Shown here: one piece after another, positions 1 to 5,746 of the stretch
How positions within the stretch are numbered: the first letter of the stretch is position 1
Layout: every line of letters starts with the position of its first letter
Assembly: GCA_902783925.1 (NCBI GenBank)
Contig: CACZSV010000018.1
Coordinates: forward strand, 1 to 12,832
Source: an uncultured Coriobacteriaceae bacterium
Lineage (GTDB): Bacteria; Actinomycetota; Coriobacteriia; Coriobacteriales; QAMH01
Direction of reading: 5' to 3'
DNA length: 12,832 nucleotides
Program-made: the position numbers and the translations under genes
The notes under the pieces: generated by a model
The model's database searches: none
What the model was told of the DNA's origin: nothing
The model's input: the letters and a program-made list of their open reading frames with translations, nothing else

Positions 1-317
1 CTGTCCGTGAGAAGGCCGATCTGCCTGCCGCTCAGGCTGATGGCCTCTTCGCCCAGCGCGGCAACCGCCATCGCCAGAAGCGACATCGAAACCATCTCGC
101 CTGTGGAAAGCAGTGTATCCATCTCGCGCGGGTCGGGAGCATCAGAAATCGAGCTCGCAAGCGCCACAAGGTCGTCGGTCGTTTTGCCCATTGCAGACAC
201 AACCGCAACCACACGGTCTCCCGCATGCTTACGGTTTACGATACGCTGAGCGACCTTCATGATGCGCTCTGGCGTAGCTACAGATGTGCCACCGAATTTT
301 GCTACCACTGTTGACAT
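1..317 (-). CDS. lysC: Aspartate kinase, N-terminal part (runs off window start)
   Basis: Aspartate kinase phosphorylates L-aspartate with ATP, the first step towards lysine/diaminopimelate, threonine and methionine. Translating the minus strand from the ATG at 317-315 gives a protein starting MSTVVAKFGGTSVATPERI. The KFGGTSV motif at residues 7-13 is the family's nucleotide-binding signature. It is followed by VVAVVSAMGKTTDDL, typical of the amino-acid kinase fold, and a TGEMVSM stretch like the aspartate-binding segment. Only about 105 residues lie in the window; the C-terminal ACT regulatory domains are outside it. The start is fixed by its closeness to KFGGTSV. No Shine-Dalgarno sequence is visible; instead an extended -10 box ends 7 nt before the ATG, so the mRNA is probably leaderless. 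The gene is divergent from the folate gene at 395. The family is clear; the exact allosteric class cannot be told. Confidence 0.93.
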   Translation of the reverse strand, partial: MSTVVAKFGGTSVATPERIMKVAQRIVNRKHAGDRVVAVVSAMGKTTDDLVALASSISDAPDPREMDTLLSTGEMVSMSLLAMAVAALGEEAISLSGRQIGLLTD

Positions 318-324
318 GCAGGCA

Positions 325-333
325 ATAATAGCA
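325..333 (-). promoter_or_regulatory. Extended -10 promoter for aspartate kinase, leaderless
   Basis: On the minus strand TGC-TATTAT (TGn extended -10 plus hexamer, hexamer at 330-325) is followed by exactly 7 nt and then the ATG at 317. Transcription would therefore start on or next to the start codon. No -35 box resembling TTGACA is seen, as expected for an extended -10 promoter. Confidence 0.6.
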
Positions 334-378
334 AAAAACGCGATATATACGGGGGAATTTCGGTCTTTCTAGAGCATC

Positions 379-387
379 TGGTATTAT
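379..387 (+). promoter_or_regulatory. Extended -10 promoter for 5-FCL gene, leaderless
   Basis: On the plus strand TGG-TATTAT (hexamer at 382-387) is followed by 7 nt (ACCCGCC) and then the ATG at 395. There is no purine-rich ribosome binding site, so the transcript should begin at or beside the start codon. Box and spacing mirror the divergent aspartate kinase promoter. Confidence 0.6.
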
Positions 388-394
388 ACCCGCC

Positions 395-982
395 ATGGAC
401 ACAGCAAACGACAAGGCAGTTCTGCGTAAGCAAATGCGTGCTATTCGCAAGGCCATAGAGCCAGGAAGACGCGCGAAACTCGAGACAGAACTCGAAACTC
501 GGCTGCTTTCGCTTTCTGCAATGCGGCATGTCAAATGCATCGCAGCATATTGTCCGGCAGGCTCCGAGACACGGTTCGTGACGAACCTCGACAAGCTATT
601 CGAGCTTGAACAAGGACCGACGGTGGCGTTCCCCATCGTTCAATCGCAAACCAGCATGTCGTTTTATCGCTTCGAGATACACGATGATCGAACCATACTT
701 GCAAACCCAACACAGCCTGTTCCAGATATCGATGCAGGCAGGTTGATAGAACCATCCCAAATCGATCTCATGCTCGTTCCCGGCATCGCCTTTAACGAAC
801 GCGGACATCGTCTTGGACAAGGCGGCGGGTATTACGATCGGTATCTTCCGCTTATGCGCGAAGACTGCATGCTTATAGGCGTCGCGTTCGACGAGCAAAT
901 TGTCGACGCTGTCCCCTGTGATGCAAACGATATGTCGGTGGACTATATCATCACGCCAACGCGCCTCATCACTGCATACTAA
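395..982 (+). CDS. 5-formyltetrahydrofolate cyclo-ligase
   Basis: This cytoplasmic enzyme uses ATP to convert 5-formyl-THF into 5,10-methenyl-THF and so returns stored folate to one-carbon metabolism. The protein is 195 residues, the usual family length. It has the family signature at residues 129-151: LVPGIAFNERGHRLGQGGG followed by YYDRY, the glycine-rich phosphate-binding region. The N-terminal basic helix LRKQMRAIRK (10-19) and the C-terminal VDYIITPTR (182-190) also fit. ATG 395 is chosen because the family has only a few residues before the LRKQ helix; there is no Shine-Dalgarno, but an extended -10 lies 7 nt upstream. The stop is 9 nt from the convergent stop of the CoA ligase, with no clear terminator between them. 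The family is sometimes called YgfA or MTHFS. Confidence 0.95.
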   Translation: MDTANDKAVLRKQMRAIRKAIEPGRRAKLETELETRLLSLSAMRHVKCIAAYCPAGSETRFVTNLDKLFELEQGPTVAFPIVQSQTSMSFYRFEIHDDRTILANPTQPVPDIDAGRLIEPSQIDLMLVPGIAFNERGHRLGQGGGYYDRYLPLMREDCMLIGVAFDEQIVDAVPCDANDMSVDYIITPTRLITAY

Positions 983-991
983 TCTTCTTTG

Positions 992-2230
992 TTACTCGCG
1001 CTCGTCAAAAACGCGCTTGGTCTTCTTCTCGCTGCGTGGCAGGAACCCAAGCTCAACAATCTTGACCAGCGGTGTGAAGCCAATCTTGCTCTTTGCGCGC
1101 ATCGCGACCGCCGTGGCCGTCTGCGCCCAATCGAGCGTGCCCGGCGCCTCGATGTAGACACGCATGGTATCGCGCCCGTCCAAATGCGAAATTCGAATCT
1201 GATATTCGCTCGACAGCTCGGGGAACTCCTGTAAGATCTCCTCGATATGCGCCGGGAAGACATTGACGCCGTGGATCTTCATCATGTCATCCGAACGACC
1301 CGTGAGCGTATCGAGACGAGGATGCTCGTTGTGACCGCATGCGCACTCGCCAGGGATAATGCGCGAGAGGTCGTGCGTGCGAAAACGGATGAGTGGCGCG
1401 CCCTCTTTCTGCAACGTGGTGAGAACGATTTCGCCCCATTCACCATCTTCGACGAGCTCGCCTGTTTCGGGGTTGACGATCTCGAGATATACATAGTCGC
1501 TCCACACGTGCATGCCGTGACCATGCTGGCAGTTGATGCCGATGCCTGGGCCGTAGACCTCGGTAAGACCGTAAATATCGTAATATTCGACGCCGAGCGA
1601 GCTGATAATGCGCTCGCGTATTTTCTCGCCCGCGCGCTCAGAACCCGTGATGAGCTTCTTCAGCTTGATTTTATCGCCGATACCGCGCCTCTCGACCTCT
1701 TCGGCAATCAGCAACGCGTAGCTAGCTGTTGCCGTGAAAACCGTCGTCTCCATATCCATCATGAACTGCAACTGCTTTTCGGTATTGCCCGGCCCCATGG
1801 GAATGGCCATGGCGCCAAGGCGCTCACACCCCGCCTGAAAGCCGATGCCCGCCGTCCAGAGGCCGTAGCCAGGCGTAATCTGAACACGATCAGCAGGTGT
1901 AACCCCAGCGTATTCGTAGCAGCGTGCAAATTGGATAGCCCAATCCTCGACGTCCTTTTTTGTATACGGCACGATGACCGGCGTGCCCGTCGTACCCGAA
2001 GAGCTGTGGATGCGCACGATCTTTTCAGCTGGTACTGCAGCTAGTCCGAGCGGATACGCCTCGCGCAGATCAGCTTTCTCAGTGAAAGGGAGCTTCTCGA
2101 AATCGGACTTATCTTGTATCGCATCGATGTCGATGCCGGCATATTTCTTGGCATAGAAGCCATCTGGCACTGCAACGAGCTTTTTGAGCTGCTGTTTTAT
2201 CGCGGAAAACTGCGTTTCGGTCATTTGCAT
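992..2230 (-). CDS. PaaK-family phenylacetate-CoA ligase-like enzyme
   Basis: An AMP-forming adenylate enzyme expected to activate an aromatic or other carboxylic acid to its CoA thioester in the cytoplasm. The 412-residue protein is close to the size of PaaK. Visible motifs are the ATP-phosphate loop HSSSGTTGTPV (75-85), the adenine-binding YGLTEVYGPG (220-229), the ribose-binding region RFRTHDLSR (282-290), the hinge GRSDDMMKIHGVNVFP (311-326), and a C-terminal PRSEKKTKRV with K403 as the likely catalytic lysine. A Cys/His cluster CACGHNEH (296-303) matches the usual PaaK position. The ATG at 2230 has GAGGAGGA 9 nt upstream; a second ATG at 2224 is possible. No ring-hydroxylating epoxidase genes lie beside it, so aerobic phenylacetate breakdown is unlikely. 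In anaerobes such enzymes often act with indolepyruvate:ferredoxin oxidoreductases. The substrate cannot be read from sequence. Confidence 0.88.
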   Translation of the reverse strand: MQMTETQFSAIKQQLKKLVAVPDGFYAKKYAGIDIDAIQDKSDFEKLPFTEKADLREAYPLGLAAVPAEKIVRIHSSSGTTGTPVIVPYTKKDVEDWAIQFARCYEYAGVTPADRVQITPGYGLWTAGIGFQAGCERLGAMAIPMGPGNTEKQLQFMMDMETTVFTATASYALLIAEEVERRGIGDKIKLKKLITGSERAGEKIRERIISSLGVEYYDIYGLTEVYGPGIGINCQHGHGMHVWSDYVYLEIVNPETGELVEDGEWGEIVLTTLQKEGAPLIRFRTHDLSRIIPGECACGHNEHPRLDTLTGRSDDMMKIHGVNVFPAHIEEILQEFPELSSEYQIRISHLDGRDTMRVYIEAPGTLDWAQTATAVAMRAKSKIGFTPLVKIVELGFLPRSEKKTKRVFDERE

Positions 2231-2269
2231 AGGGCTGTATCCTCCTCGTTTGGTCGCACGCTGTGCGTC

Positions 2270-2275
2270 ATTATA
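2270..2275 (-). promoter_or_regulatory. Candidate -10 box of CoA ligase gene
   Basis: A perfect TATAAT lies on the minus strand about 40 nt upstream of the ligase ATG, leaving a leader of roughly 30 nt that contains the GAGGAGGA ribosome site. No good -35 is present at 16-18 nt. Confidence 0.45.
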
Positions 2276-2376
2276 AGCTGTTAAGAACCATGGTAGGTGG
2301 CATCAGTCGCCAAAACTCTCTTTTCGTAATTGCATTTTTTGTGCAAAAAGCGCGATTCCAAAAAACCAAAAGACGA

Positions 2377-2397
2377 TTTGCGCGCATAGCGCGTAAA
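2377..2397. promoter_or_regulatory. Imperfect palindrome just upstream of the diguanylate cyclase promoter
   Basis: The arms TTTGCGCGCA and AGCGCGTAAA flank a central T, and 8 of 10 positions pair. The palindrome ends four bases before the -35 box at 2401, a normal place for a regulator site. No known regulator is matched. Confidence 0.3.
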
Positions 2398-2400
2398 CAA

Positions 2401-2428
2401 TTGATAGACAGGACGTTGGGTTTATAAT
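2401..2428 (+). promoter_or_regulatory. Promoter of diguanylate cyclase gene
   Basis: TTGATA (2401-2406), a 16-nt spacer and TATAAT (2423-2428) form a near-consensus housekeeping promoter. Start of transcription is expected near 2435, giving a leader of about 30 nt with the AGAGGAGG ribosome site. Confidence 0.65.
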
Positions 2429-2465
2429 TCCTTGTATCGCCAAGAGAGGAGGCTCGTGCTCACAT

Positions 2466-3701
2466 ATGAGTAATATAGGATTATTCGTATCACGGGAAGA
2501 CAATTGGCTGGACGAGGCTGTTGGCCGCCAATTCGAAATCACGCACGTCGACAACACCGAGGCCGCTCTTGAGATTCTCGAAGAATCATATAATCACATA
2601 GGTTTCGTGGTCGTCGACTTGGAACTTGGCGAGGCCAATGACTACGAGTTTTTTAAGCGAATCCGCGACGAGATCAAATTCTCGTTTATTCCCGTTTTAG
2701 CAGTGGTCGATATTACGCCGACGTACGAAGATGCCAAGGCGCTGGAATATGGTGTTGTCGATTTTGTCCGCCACTGCGCGGCGCCCATCGCCACGAGAAA
2801 CACAATTACCAACGCTATCCGCATCAAAGACTCTAAGACATACGTCGAACTCGAGCAGATGCTTAAGGAGCTCCCCTCTCTCATTTACCTGAAAGATTCT
2901 GAGGGAAAGTATGTCTTCTCGACTCACTATTGGCACCATCTCAAACATGACGAACCCAACTGGACAATTCGCGGCAAAACAGACGTCGAGATACGCAAAG
3001 ACAAAGAAAATGCAAAGATGGCGATGGAAGCCGATAAACGCATTATTGCCACCGGTCAGGGCACACGCTACACAATCAAAATCGAGGTGGACGACAAGCT
3101 CGAGTACTTCGATGCCACAAAGCAGCCTGTTTTCAATGCAAACGGCGAGGTCAACGGTATTATTGCACTTCTAAACGATGTTACCGAGCAGGAGTTACTC
3201 AAAAAACAACTCGAGTTGCTTTCAATTACCGACGGAATGACGGGCCTGCTCAACCGTACAGAAATCCAGCAACGTATCGCCAAGGCGCTTGCAGACGGCG
3301 GCGACCCGGCGCTCTCGCTCATTATGATCGACATCGATAACTTCAAGCATATCAACGACACCTATGGTCATCAGCACGGTGACACGGTCATTAAATCGCT
3401 TGCAGATACGCTCAAGGCAGTATGTGAAAGCGGAGTTGACTTTTATTCTGCTGGTCGATGGGGCGGCGAGGAGTTCATGCTGCTACTTGCAGGCGCTGGA
3501 CTGGCAACCGCAACGAATATGGCAGAGGAGATTCGTTCCCTCTTTGAAAACACCCAGTTCGAAGGGCTTCCACGTCAGACAATAAGTCTTGGAATAACCG
3601 AGGCGATGGCAGACGACACAGTCGACACGCTGTGCAACCGCGTCGATCGCGCCATGTACGGTGCAAAGCACGCGGGAAAGAACACCGTCAGAGTCCTTTA
3701 G
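2466..3701 (+). CDS. Diguanylate cyclase, REC-like + PAS + GGDEF
   Basis: A cytoplasmic signalling enzyme expected to make cyclic di-GMP from two GTP. Three domains are seen in 411 residues. The first (1-120) has a receiver-like fold with FVVVDLELG, where D51 is at the phosphoacceptor site. It lacks the N-terminal acidic pair (GLFVSRED replaces VVDDD) and the conserved lysine (VRHCAAP replaces TKP). The second is a PAS domain (about 130-242: PSLIYLKDSEGKYV to GIIALLNDVTEQ). The third is a GGDEF domain (about 250-411) with SITDGMTGLLNR (253-264), DIDNFKHINDTYGHQHGD (289-306) and active site GGEEF (333-337). The RxxD inhibitory site five residues before GGEEF is absent. The ATG at 2466 is 13 nt from GGAGG, a long spacing, but no in-frame alternative fits better. 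No membrane segment is seen, so the signal is probably cytosolic. Catalysis is likely; the input signal is unknown. Confidence 0.92.
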   Translation: MSNIGLFVSREDNWLDEAVGRQFEITHVDNTEAALEILEESYNHIGFVVVDLELGEANDYEFFKRIRDEIKFSFIPVLAVVDITPTYEDAKALEYGVVDFVRHCAAPIATRNTITNAIRIKDSKTYVELEQMLKELPSLIYLKDSEGKYVFSTHYWHHLKHDEPNWTIRGKTDVEIRKDKENAKMAMEADKRIIATGQGTRYTIKIEVDDKLEYFDATKQPVFNANGEVNGIIALLNDVTEQELLKKQLELLSITDGMTGLLNRTEIQQRIAKALADGGDPALSLIMIDIDNFKHINDTYGHQHGDTVIKSLADTLKAVCESGVDFYSAGRWGGEEFMLLLAGAGLATATNMAEEIRSLFENTQFEGLPRQTISLGITEAMADDTVDTLCNRVDRAMYGAKHAGKNTVRVL

Positions 3702-3734
3702 GCCTTCCCGGCAAACTCACAAGAACAGCCATGC

Positions 3735-3761
3735 AAAAAAGCCAGCCCGTGTTGGGCTGGC
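3735..3761 (-). terminator. Intrinsic terminator of tRNA-Phe
   Basis: A perfect 8-bp stem (GCCAGCCC/GGGCTGGC, 3741-3748 and 3754-3761) with a 5-nt loop is followed, reading on the minus strand, by six U. It lies 13 nt after the tRNA CCA end. Reading plus there is no U tract, so it is a poor terminator for the upstream cyclase gene. Confidence 0.85.
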
Positions 3762-3774
3762 CCTTGTGCTTCAG

Positions 3775-3850
3775 TGGTGGTCGGGGGGGGACTTGAACCC
3801 TCGGCACAGGGATTTTCAGTCCCCTGCTCTACCAACTGAGCTACCCGACC
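3775..3850 (-). tRNA. tRNA-Phe (GAA)
   Basis: A 76-nt cloverleaf on the minus strand: acceptor GGTCGGG/CCCGACC, D arm GCTC/GAGC, anticodon loop CTGAAAA with GAA at 3817-3815, a T loop TTCAAGT, and encoded CCA (3777-3775). The T stem reads GAGGG/CCCCC and so has an A-C mismatch at pair 50-64. A string of eight C spans the T stem and the acceptor. It stands alone with its own promoter and terminator. Confidence 0.95.
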
Positions 3851-3873
3851 ACGGGTGCTTGACAGCAGCGGTT

Positions 3874-3901
3874 AGTTTAGCAAAACGAGCAACAAGGTCA
3901 A
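3874..3901 (-). promoter_or_regulatory. Promoter of tRNA-Phe
   Basis: On the minus strand TTGACC (3901-3896), a 16-nt spacer and TAAACT (3879-3874) lie upstream of the tRNA. Transcription would start near 3867, about 17 nt before the mature 5' end, which RNase P would trim. Confidence 0.5.
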
Positions 3902-3960
3902 GGGCTAAATAGCATCTAAAGTGATGTACCCCTAACTCCAGAGCAAGCGTTGTGTTGGGA

Positions 3961-3996
3961 TGGGGGCATTGGGGGGATACTCCCCCAATGCCCCCA
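3961..3996. repeat. Long G-rich inverted repeat (15-bp perfect arms)
   Basis: TGGGGGCATTGGGGG (3961-3975) is the exact reverse complement of 3982-3996, with a 6-nt centre GATACT. It lies in the 274-bp spacer between tRNA-Phe and the HEAT gene. There is no adjacent U tract on either strand. It could be a 3'-end stabilising or attenuating hairpin for the HEAT mRNA, or a copy of an interspersed repeat. The G runs on one strand could also form a quadruplex. Confidence 0.6.
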
Positions 3997-4061
3997 ATGT
4001 CCTCAAACGCCAGTGTCTTCCAAGACTCCATAGCAAAGGGGGCGCGCCCTCCTTGTCCACC

Positions 4062-4090
4062 CCTGTCGCCGACAGGCGCCGTTAAGCGCC
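4062..4090. repeat. Two adjacent small hairpins downstream of the HEAT gene
   Basis: CCTGTCG-C-CGACAGG (4062-4076) is a perfect 7-bp inverted repeat. It overlaps GGCGC (4075-4079) pairing with GCGCC (4086-4090). These would fold at the 3' end of the HEAT-repeat mRNA, whose stop is at 4125. No U tract follows, so termination, if any, would not be of the usual intrinsic type. Confidence 0.35.
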
Positions 4091-4124
4091 CGGAATCGAA
4101 GAGCCTCGTCTTGAGTCGCGCTCA

Positions 4125-4829
4125 CTAGCGCAGCATATCGATTGCCTTCCATGCCAGTTCACGGATTTCGGGATTGTCGCTGTCTCCCAAGTTGAGAAGC
4201 GCATCGAGCGCAGCCAGATCGTCGAAATGAGCCAGCGCCTCAATGGCGTATCGAACGACCCACTCGTACTCGTCTTCGAGCAGGTCGATGCACACCTGCG
4301 TCGTCTGCTTATCTGGAGGAAAATGCCCGAGCGTCCATACGCACGCAGCCCGCAGTTCGTCCGTTCCTTCTTCGATTGTATTGAAAAGAATCACACGCGC
4401 GCGTTCGATGAGCTCATCACTTGTGGCTATATCGGACCCGGCGATTGCCGAGCGTTCCCCTATCGCTGTCGCAGCTGCCGTTCGTATGGCAGGCGCCATG
4501 TCTTTGTCCTGAAGAATATCGCACAGCTTGTCGAAGCACCGAATCGTGGGAATTTGGCCAAAAGCCCAGGCGCAGTTCACCGCGACTTTTTCATTTGGGT
4601 CCTTGAGACTCTCGACAAGCGGCTCGTATGCGCGATCGTCTCCAAAAATGCCGAGCGCCGTCGCCGCTGCGGCTCGCACTTCGTCGACGGGATCATACAG
4701 ACACACGAGCGTTGGCGCAAATCCGCGCGGGTCAGCGAGCTTTGCTAACCCAGCAACCGCCATAGCCCGTGCTCGCGGATCATCATCATGGGTGAACTCA
4801 ATAAGGAGCTCAATGTTTTCTGCAGGCAT
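4125..4829 (-). CDS. HEAT-repeat protein
   Basis: A 234-residue, probably cytoplasmic protein made almost wholly of helical HEAT/PBS-lyase-type repeats. About seven can be seen, starting near residues 15, 45, 76, 109, 157, 186 and 218. Clear examples are DEVRAAAATALGIFGDD (49-65) and DNPEIRELAWKAIDMLR (218-234). There is no signal peptide, membrane segment or catalytic motif. The fold usually serves as a protein-protein scaffold; the phycobilisome lyase name attached to such repeats should not be taken literally here. The ATG at 4829 is preceded by GAGGAG at 6 nt. The gene is alone on its strand, between two tRNA genes, and shares a palindromic control region with tRNA-Val. Its partner is unknown. 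Confidence 0.85.
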   Translation of the reverse strand: MPAENIELLIEFTHDDDPRARAMAVAGLAKLADPRGFAPTLVCLYDPVDEVRAAAATALGIFGDDRAYEPLVESLKDPNEKVAVNCAWAFGQIPTIRCFDKLCDILQDKDMAPAIRTAAATAIGERSAIAGSDIATSDELIERARVILFNTIEEGTDELRAACVWTLGHFPPDKQTTQVCIDLLEDEYEWVVRYAIEALAHFDDLAALDALLNLGDSDNPEIRELAWKAIDMLR

Positions 4830-4860
4830 GTTTATCTCCTCAAAGTAATGTGTGCTTTTG

Positions 4861-4866
4861 AATATA
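4861..4866 (-). promoter_or_regulatory. Candidate -10 box of HEAT gene
   Basis: TATATT on the minus strand lies about 32 nt upstream of the ATG, with the GAGGAG ribosome site between. No good -35 box is present; the inverted repeat at 4878-4896 occupies that region. Confidence 0.35.
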
Positions 4867-4877
4867 CGACAAGTTTG

Positions 4878-4896
4878 ACGAGCATAAAATGCTCGT
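4878..4896. promoter_or_regulatory. Perfect palindrome between divergent HEAT gene and tRNA-Val
   Basis: ACGAGCAT-AAA-ATGCTCGT has 8-bp perfect arms around three A. It sits in the -35 region of both the HEAT gene and tRNA-Val, so a dimeric regulator bound here could affect both. No known operator consensus is matched. Confidence 0.4.
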
Positions 4897-4902
4897 TTAC
4901 GC

Positions 4903-4908
4903 TAGAAT
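4903..4908 (+). promoter_or_regulatory. -10 box of tRNA-Val
   Basis: TAGAAT lies 11 nt upstream of the mature tRNA 5' end, giving a very short leader. The only TTGAC-like sequence (TTGACG, 4875-4880) is 22 nt away, too far for a normal spacer, and the palindrome lies between. Confidence 0.4.
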
Positions 4909-4919
4909 CTCATGAAACT

Positions 4920-4994
4920 GGGCGATTAGCGCAGCGGGAGCGCATCTGCCTTACAAGCAGAGGGCCACAGGTTCGAACCCTGTATCGCCCACCA
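4920..4994 (+). tRNA. tRNA-Val (TAC)
   Basis: A 75-nt cloverleaf: acceptor GGGCGAT/ATCGCCC, D arm GCGC/GCGC, anticodon stem TCTGC/GCAGA with loop CTTACAA (anticodon TAC at 4952-4954), T arm ACAGG-TTCGAAC-CCTGT, discriminator A and encoded CCA. All stems pair fully. Confidence 0.97.
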
Positions 4995-5003
4995 GAAAAT
5001 GCG

Positions 5004-5034
5004 CGGGACCAGCATATGCTGGTCCCGTTTTTTT
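5004..5034 (+). terminator. Intrinsic terminator of tRNA-Val
   Basis: The stem CGGGACCAGC/GCTGGTCCCG with loop ATAT is followed by seven T. It begins 10 nt after the tRNA CCA end. Confidence 0.92.
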
Positions 5035-5201
5035 GGCGTGGATAACGGGTACGAACGTTGCTACGCACATTGGTGTCCAAGGTTCGAGTTCTCCTCGCCA
5101 AAACCCAAGGCGGCGAGAATAGAAAGCCCATTTTTGGACACTAATCGCTTATTTCAGAATGTGCAGACCACAGCACACATCGCGCAATCCGTTTCGCAAA
5201 G
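5035..5201. other. Gene-free spacer with nested inverted repeats
   Basis: No credible coding region is seen between the tRNA-Val and ssrA terminators. It holds TTTTGGCG (5031-5038) matching CGCCAAAA (5096-5103), CTCGCC (5094-5099) matching GGCGAG (5112-5117), and ATTGGTGTCCAA (5069-5080) matching TTGGACACTAAT (5134-5145) at 11 of 12 positions. These pairings compete, so the fold is uncertain. Confidence 0.4.
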
Positions 5202-5237
5202 AAAAACAGGCAACCCGGTGTTGGTCCAGGCCGCCTG
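5202..5237 (-). terminator. Intrinsic terminator of ssrA
   Basis: Reading the minus strand, CAGGCGGCCTGG pairs with CCGGGTTGCCTG (12 bp including G-U pairs) around loop ACCAACA, then TTTTT follows. It lies 13 nt after the tmRNA CCA end. Confidence 0.8.
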
Positions 5238-5250
5238 CCTTTTACACGGT

Positions 5251-5632
5251 TGGTGGAGGTGCGGAGAATTGAACTCCGGTCCACGGTAGCCCCACGAAAG
5301 GTGTCTCCAAGCTCAGTCGCTGTTTGCATAGGAAACGCACCTTGCACAACGACAAGCACGCTGCGCTTCCGCCGGTTCATCTTAGCTTGCGGCATACCGA
5401 CTACGTCCGCAAGAGCAATCCCCTGAAAATGATCCCGTGCTGCAGTCAGGGATTTAACTGCAGGTTGGGAGGGCTGAACCTAAATTAGGCAGCCAGGGCG
5501 AGCTGCTGACGCTGCGCGCCCTTGAAAGAAACAACTTTGCCAGTTAATTGGCTGTACCCCTGTTTAACGTGGCGAGGAGACCACGGCTTGCTGCCTTTCG
5601 CTCAAGCTATCATGTCGAAACCAGTCACCCCC
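5251..5632 (-). ncRNA. ssrA: Transfer-messenger RNA (tmRNA)
   Basis: tmRNA frees stalled ribosomes by acting first as an alanyl-tRNA and then as a short mRNA that adds a degradation tag. The 382-nt minus-strand gene has the classic 5' end GGGGGTGACTGGTTTCGACA and a 3' tRNA-like end: T arm CGGAG-TTCAATT-CTCCG, acceptor CACCTCC, discriminator A and encoded CCA (5253-5251). The two ends pair as GGGGGTG/CACCTCC with one G-U. The tag frame runs from GGC at 5541 to TAA at 5487-5485 and reads GKVVSFKGAQRQQLALAA. Its LALAA ending is the usual protease signal. At 18 encoded residues it is longer than the 10 encoded in E. coli. The gene lies just downstream of smpB on the same strand but has its own promoter. 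Confidence 0.97.
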
Positions 5633-5665
5633 AGTTTCGAACCATTATCAAAGTTCGGGATAACG

Positions 5666-5694
5666 AGTATATGCTCCCCCGTTAGCAATTTCAA
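5666..5694 (-). promoter_or_regulatory. Promoter of ssrA
   Basis: On the minus strand TTGAAA (5694-5689), a 17-nt spacer and TATACT (5671-5666) form a near-consensus promoter. Transcription would start near 5659, leaving about 27 nt of precursor before the mature 5' end at 5632. Confidence 0.7.
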
Positions 5695-5746
5695 TGGCGC
5701 TTTGCCCCAATTGGCGGCGGAATAGTCCGGCAAGCCCAGACGAATC

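Noticed and set aside
311..316. TTGACA on the plus strand as a -35 box for the folate gene
   Set aside because: No -10 lies 16-18 nt downstream; it is also part of the aspartate kinase start region. The extended -10 at 379-387 fits better.
1247..2044. A 265-codon open frame on the plus strand
   Set aside because: It is antisense to the CoA ligase and has no recognisable motif.
3816..4031. A 71-codon open frame running through the G-rich hairpin into tRNA-Phe
   Set aside because: Its end is translated tRNA sequence and its middle is the inverted repeat; no ribosome site or homologue is recognised.
5033..5103. Possible tRNA pseudogene after tRNA-Val, with GGTTCGAGT like a T loop and pairing ends
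   Set aside because: The ends pair (TTTGGCG/CGCCAAA), but no D arm, anticodon stem or proper T stem can be formed.
5141..5395. An 84-codon open frame on the minus strand
   Set aside because: It overlaps the 3' third of tmRNA and the ssrA terminator, so it is a chance frame within an RNA gene.
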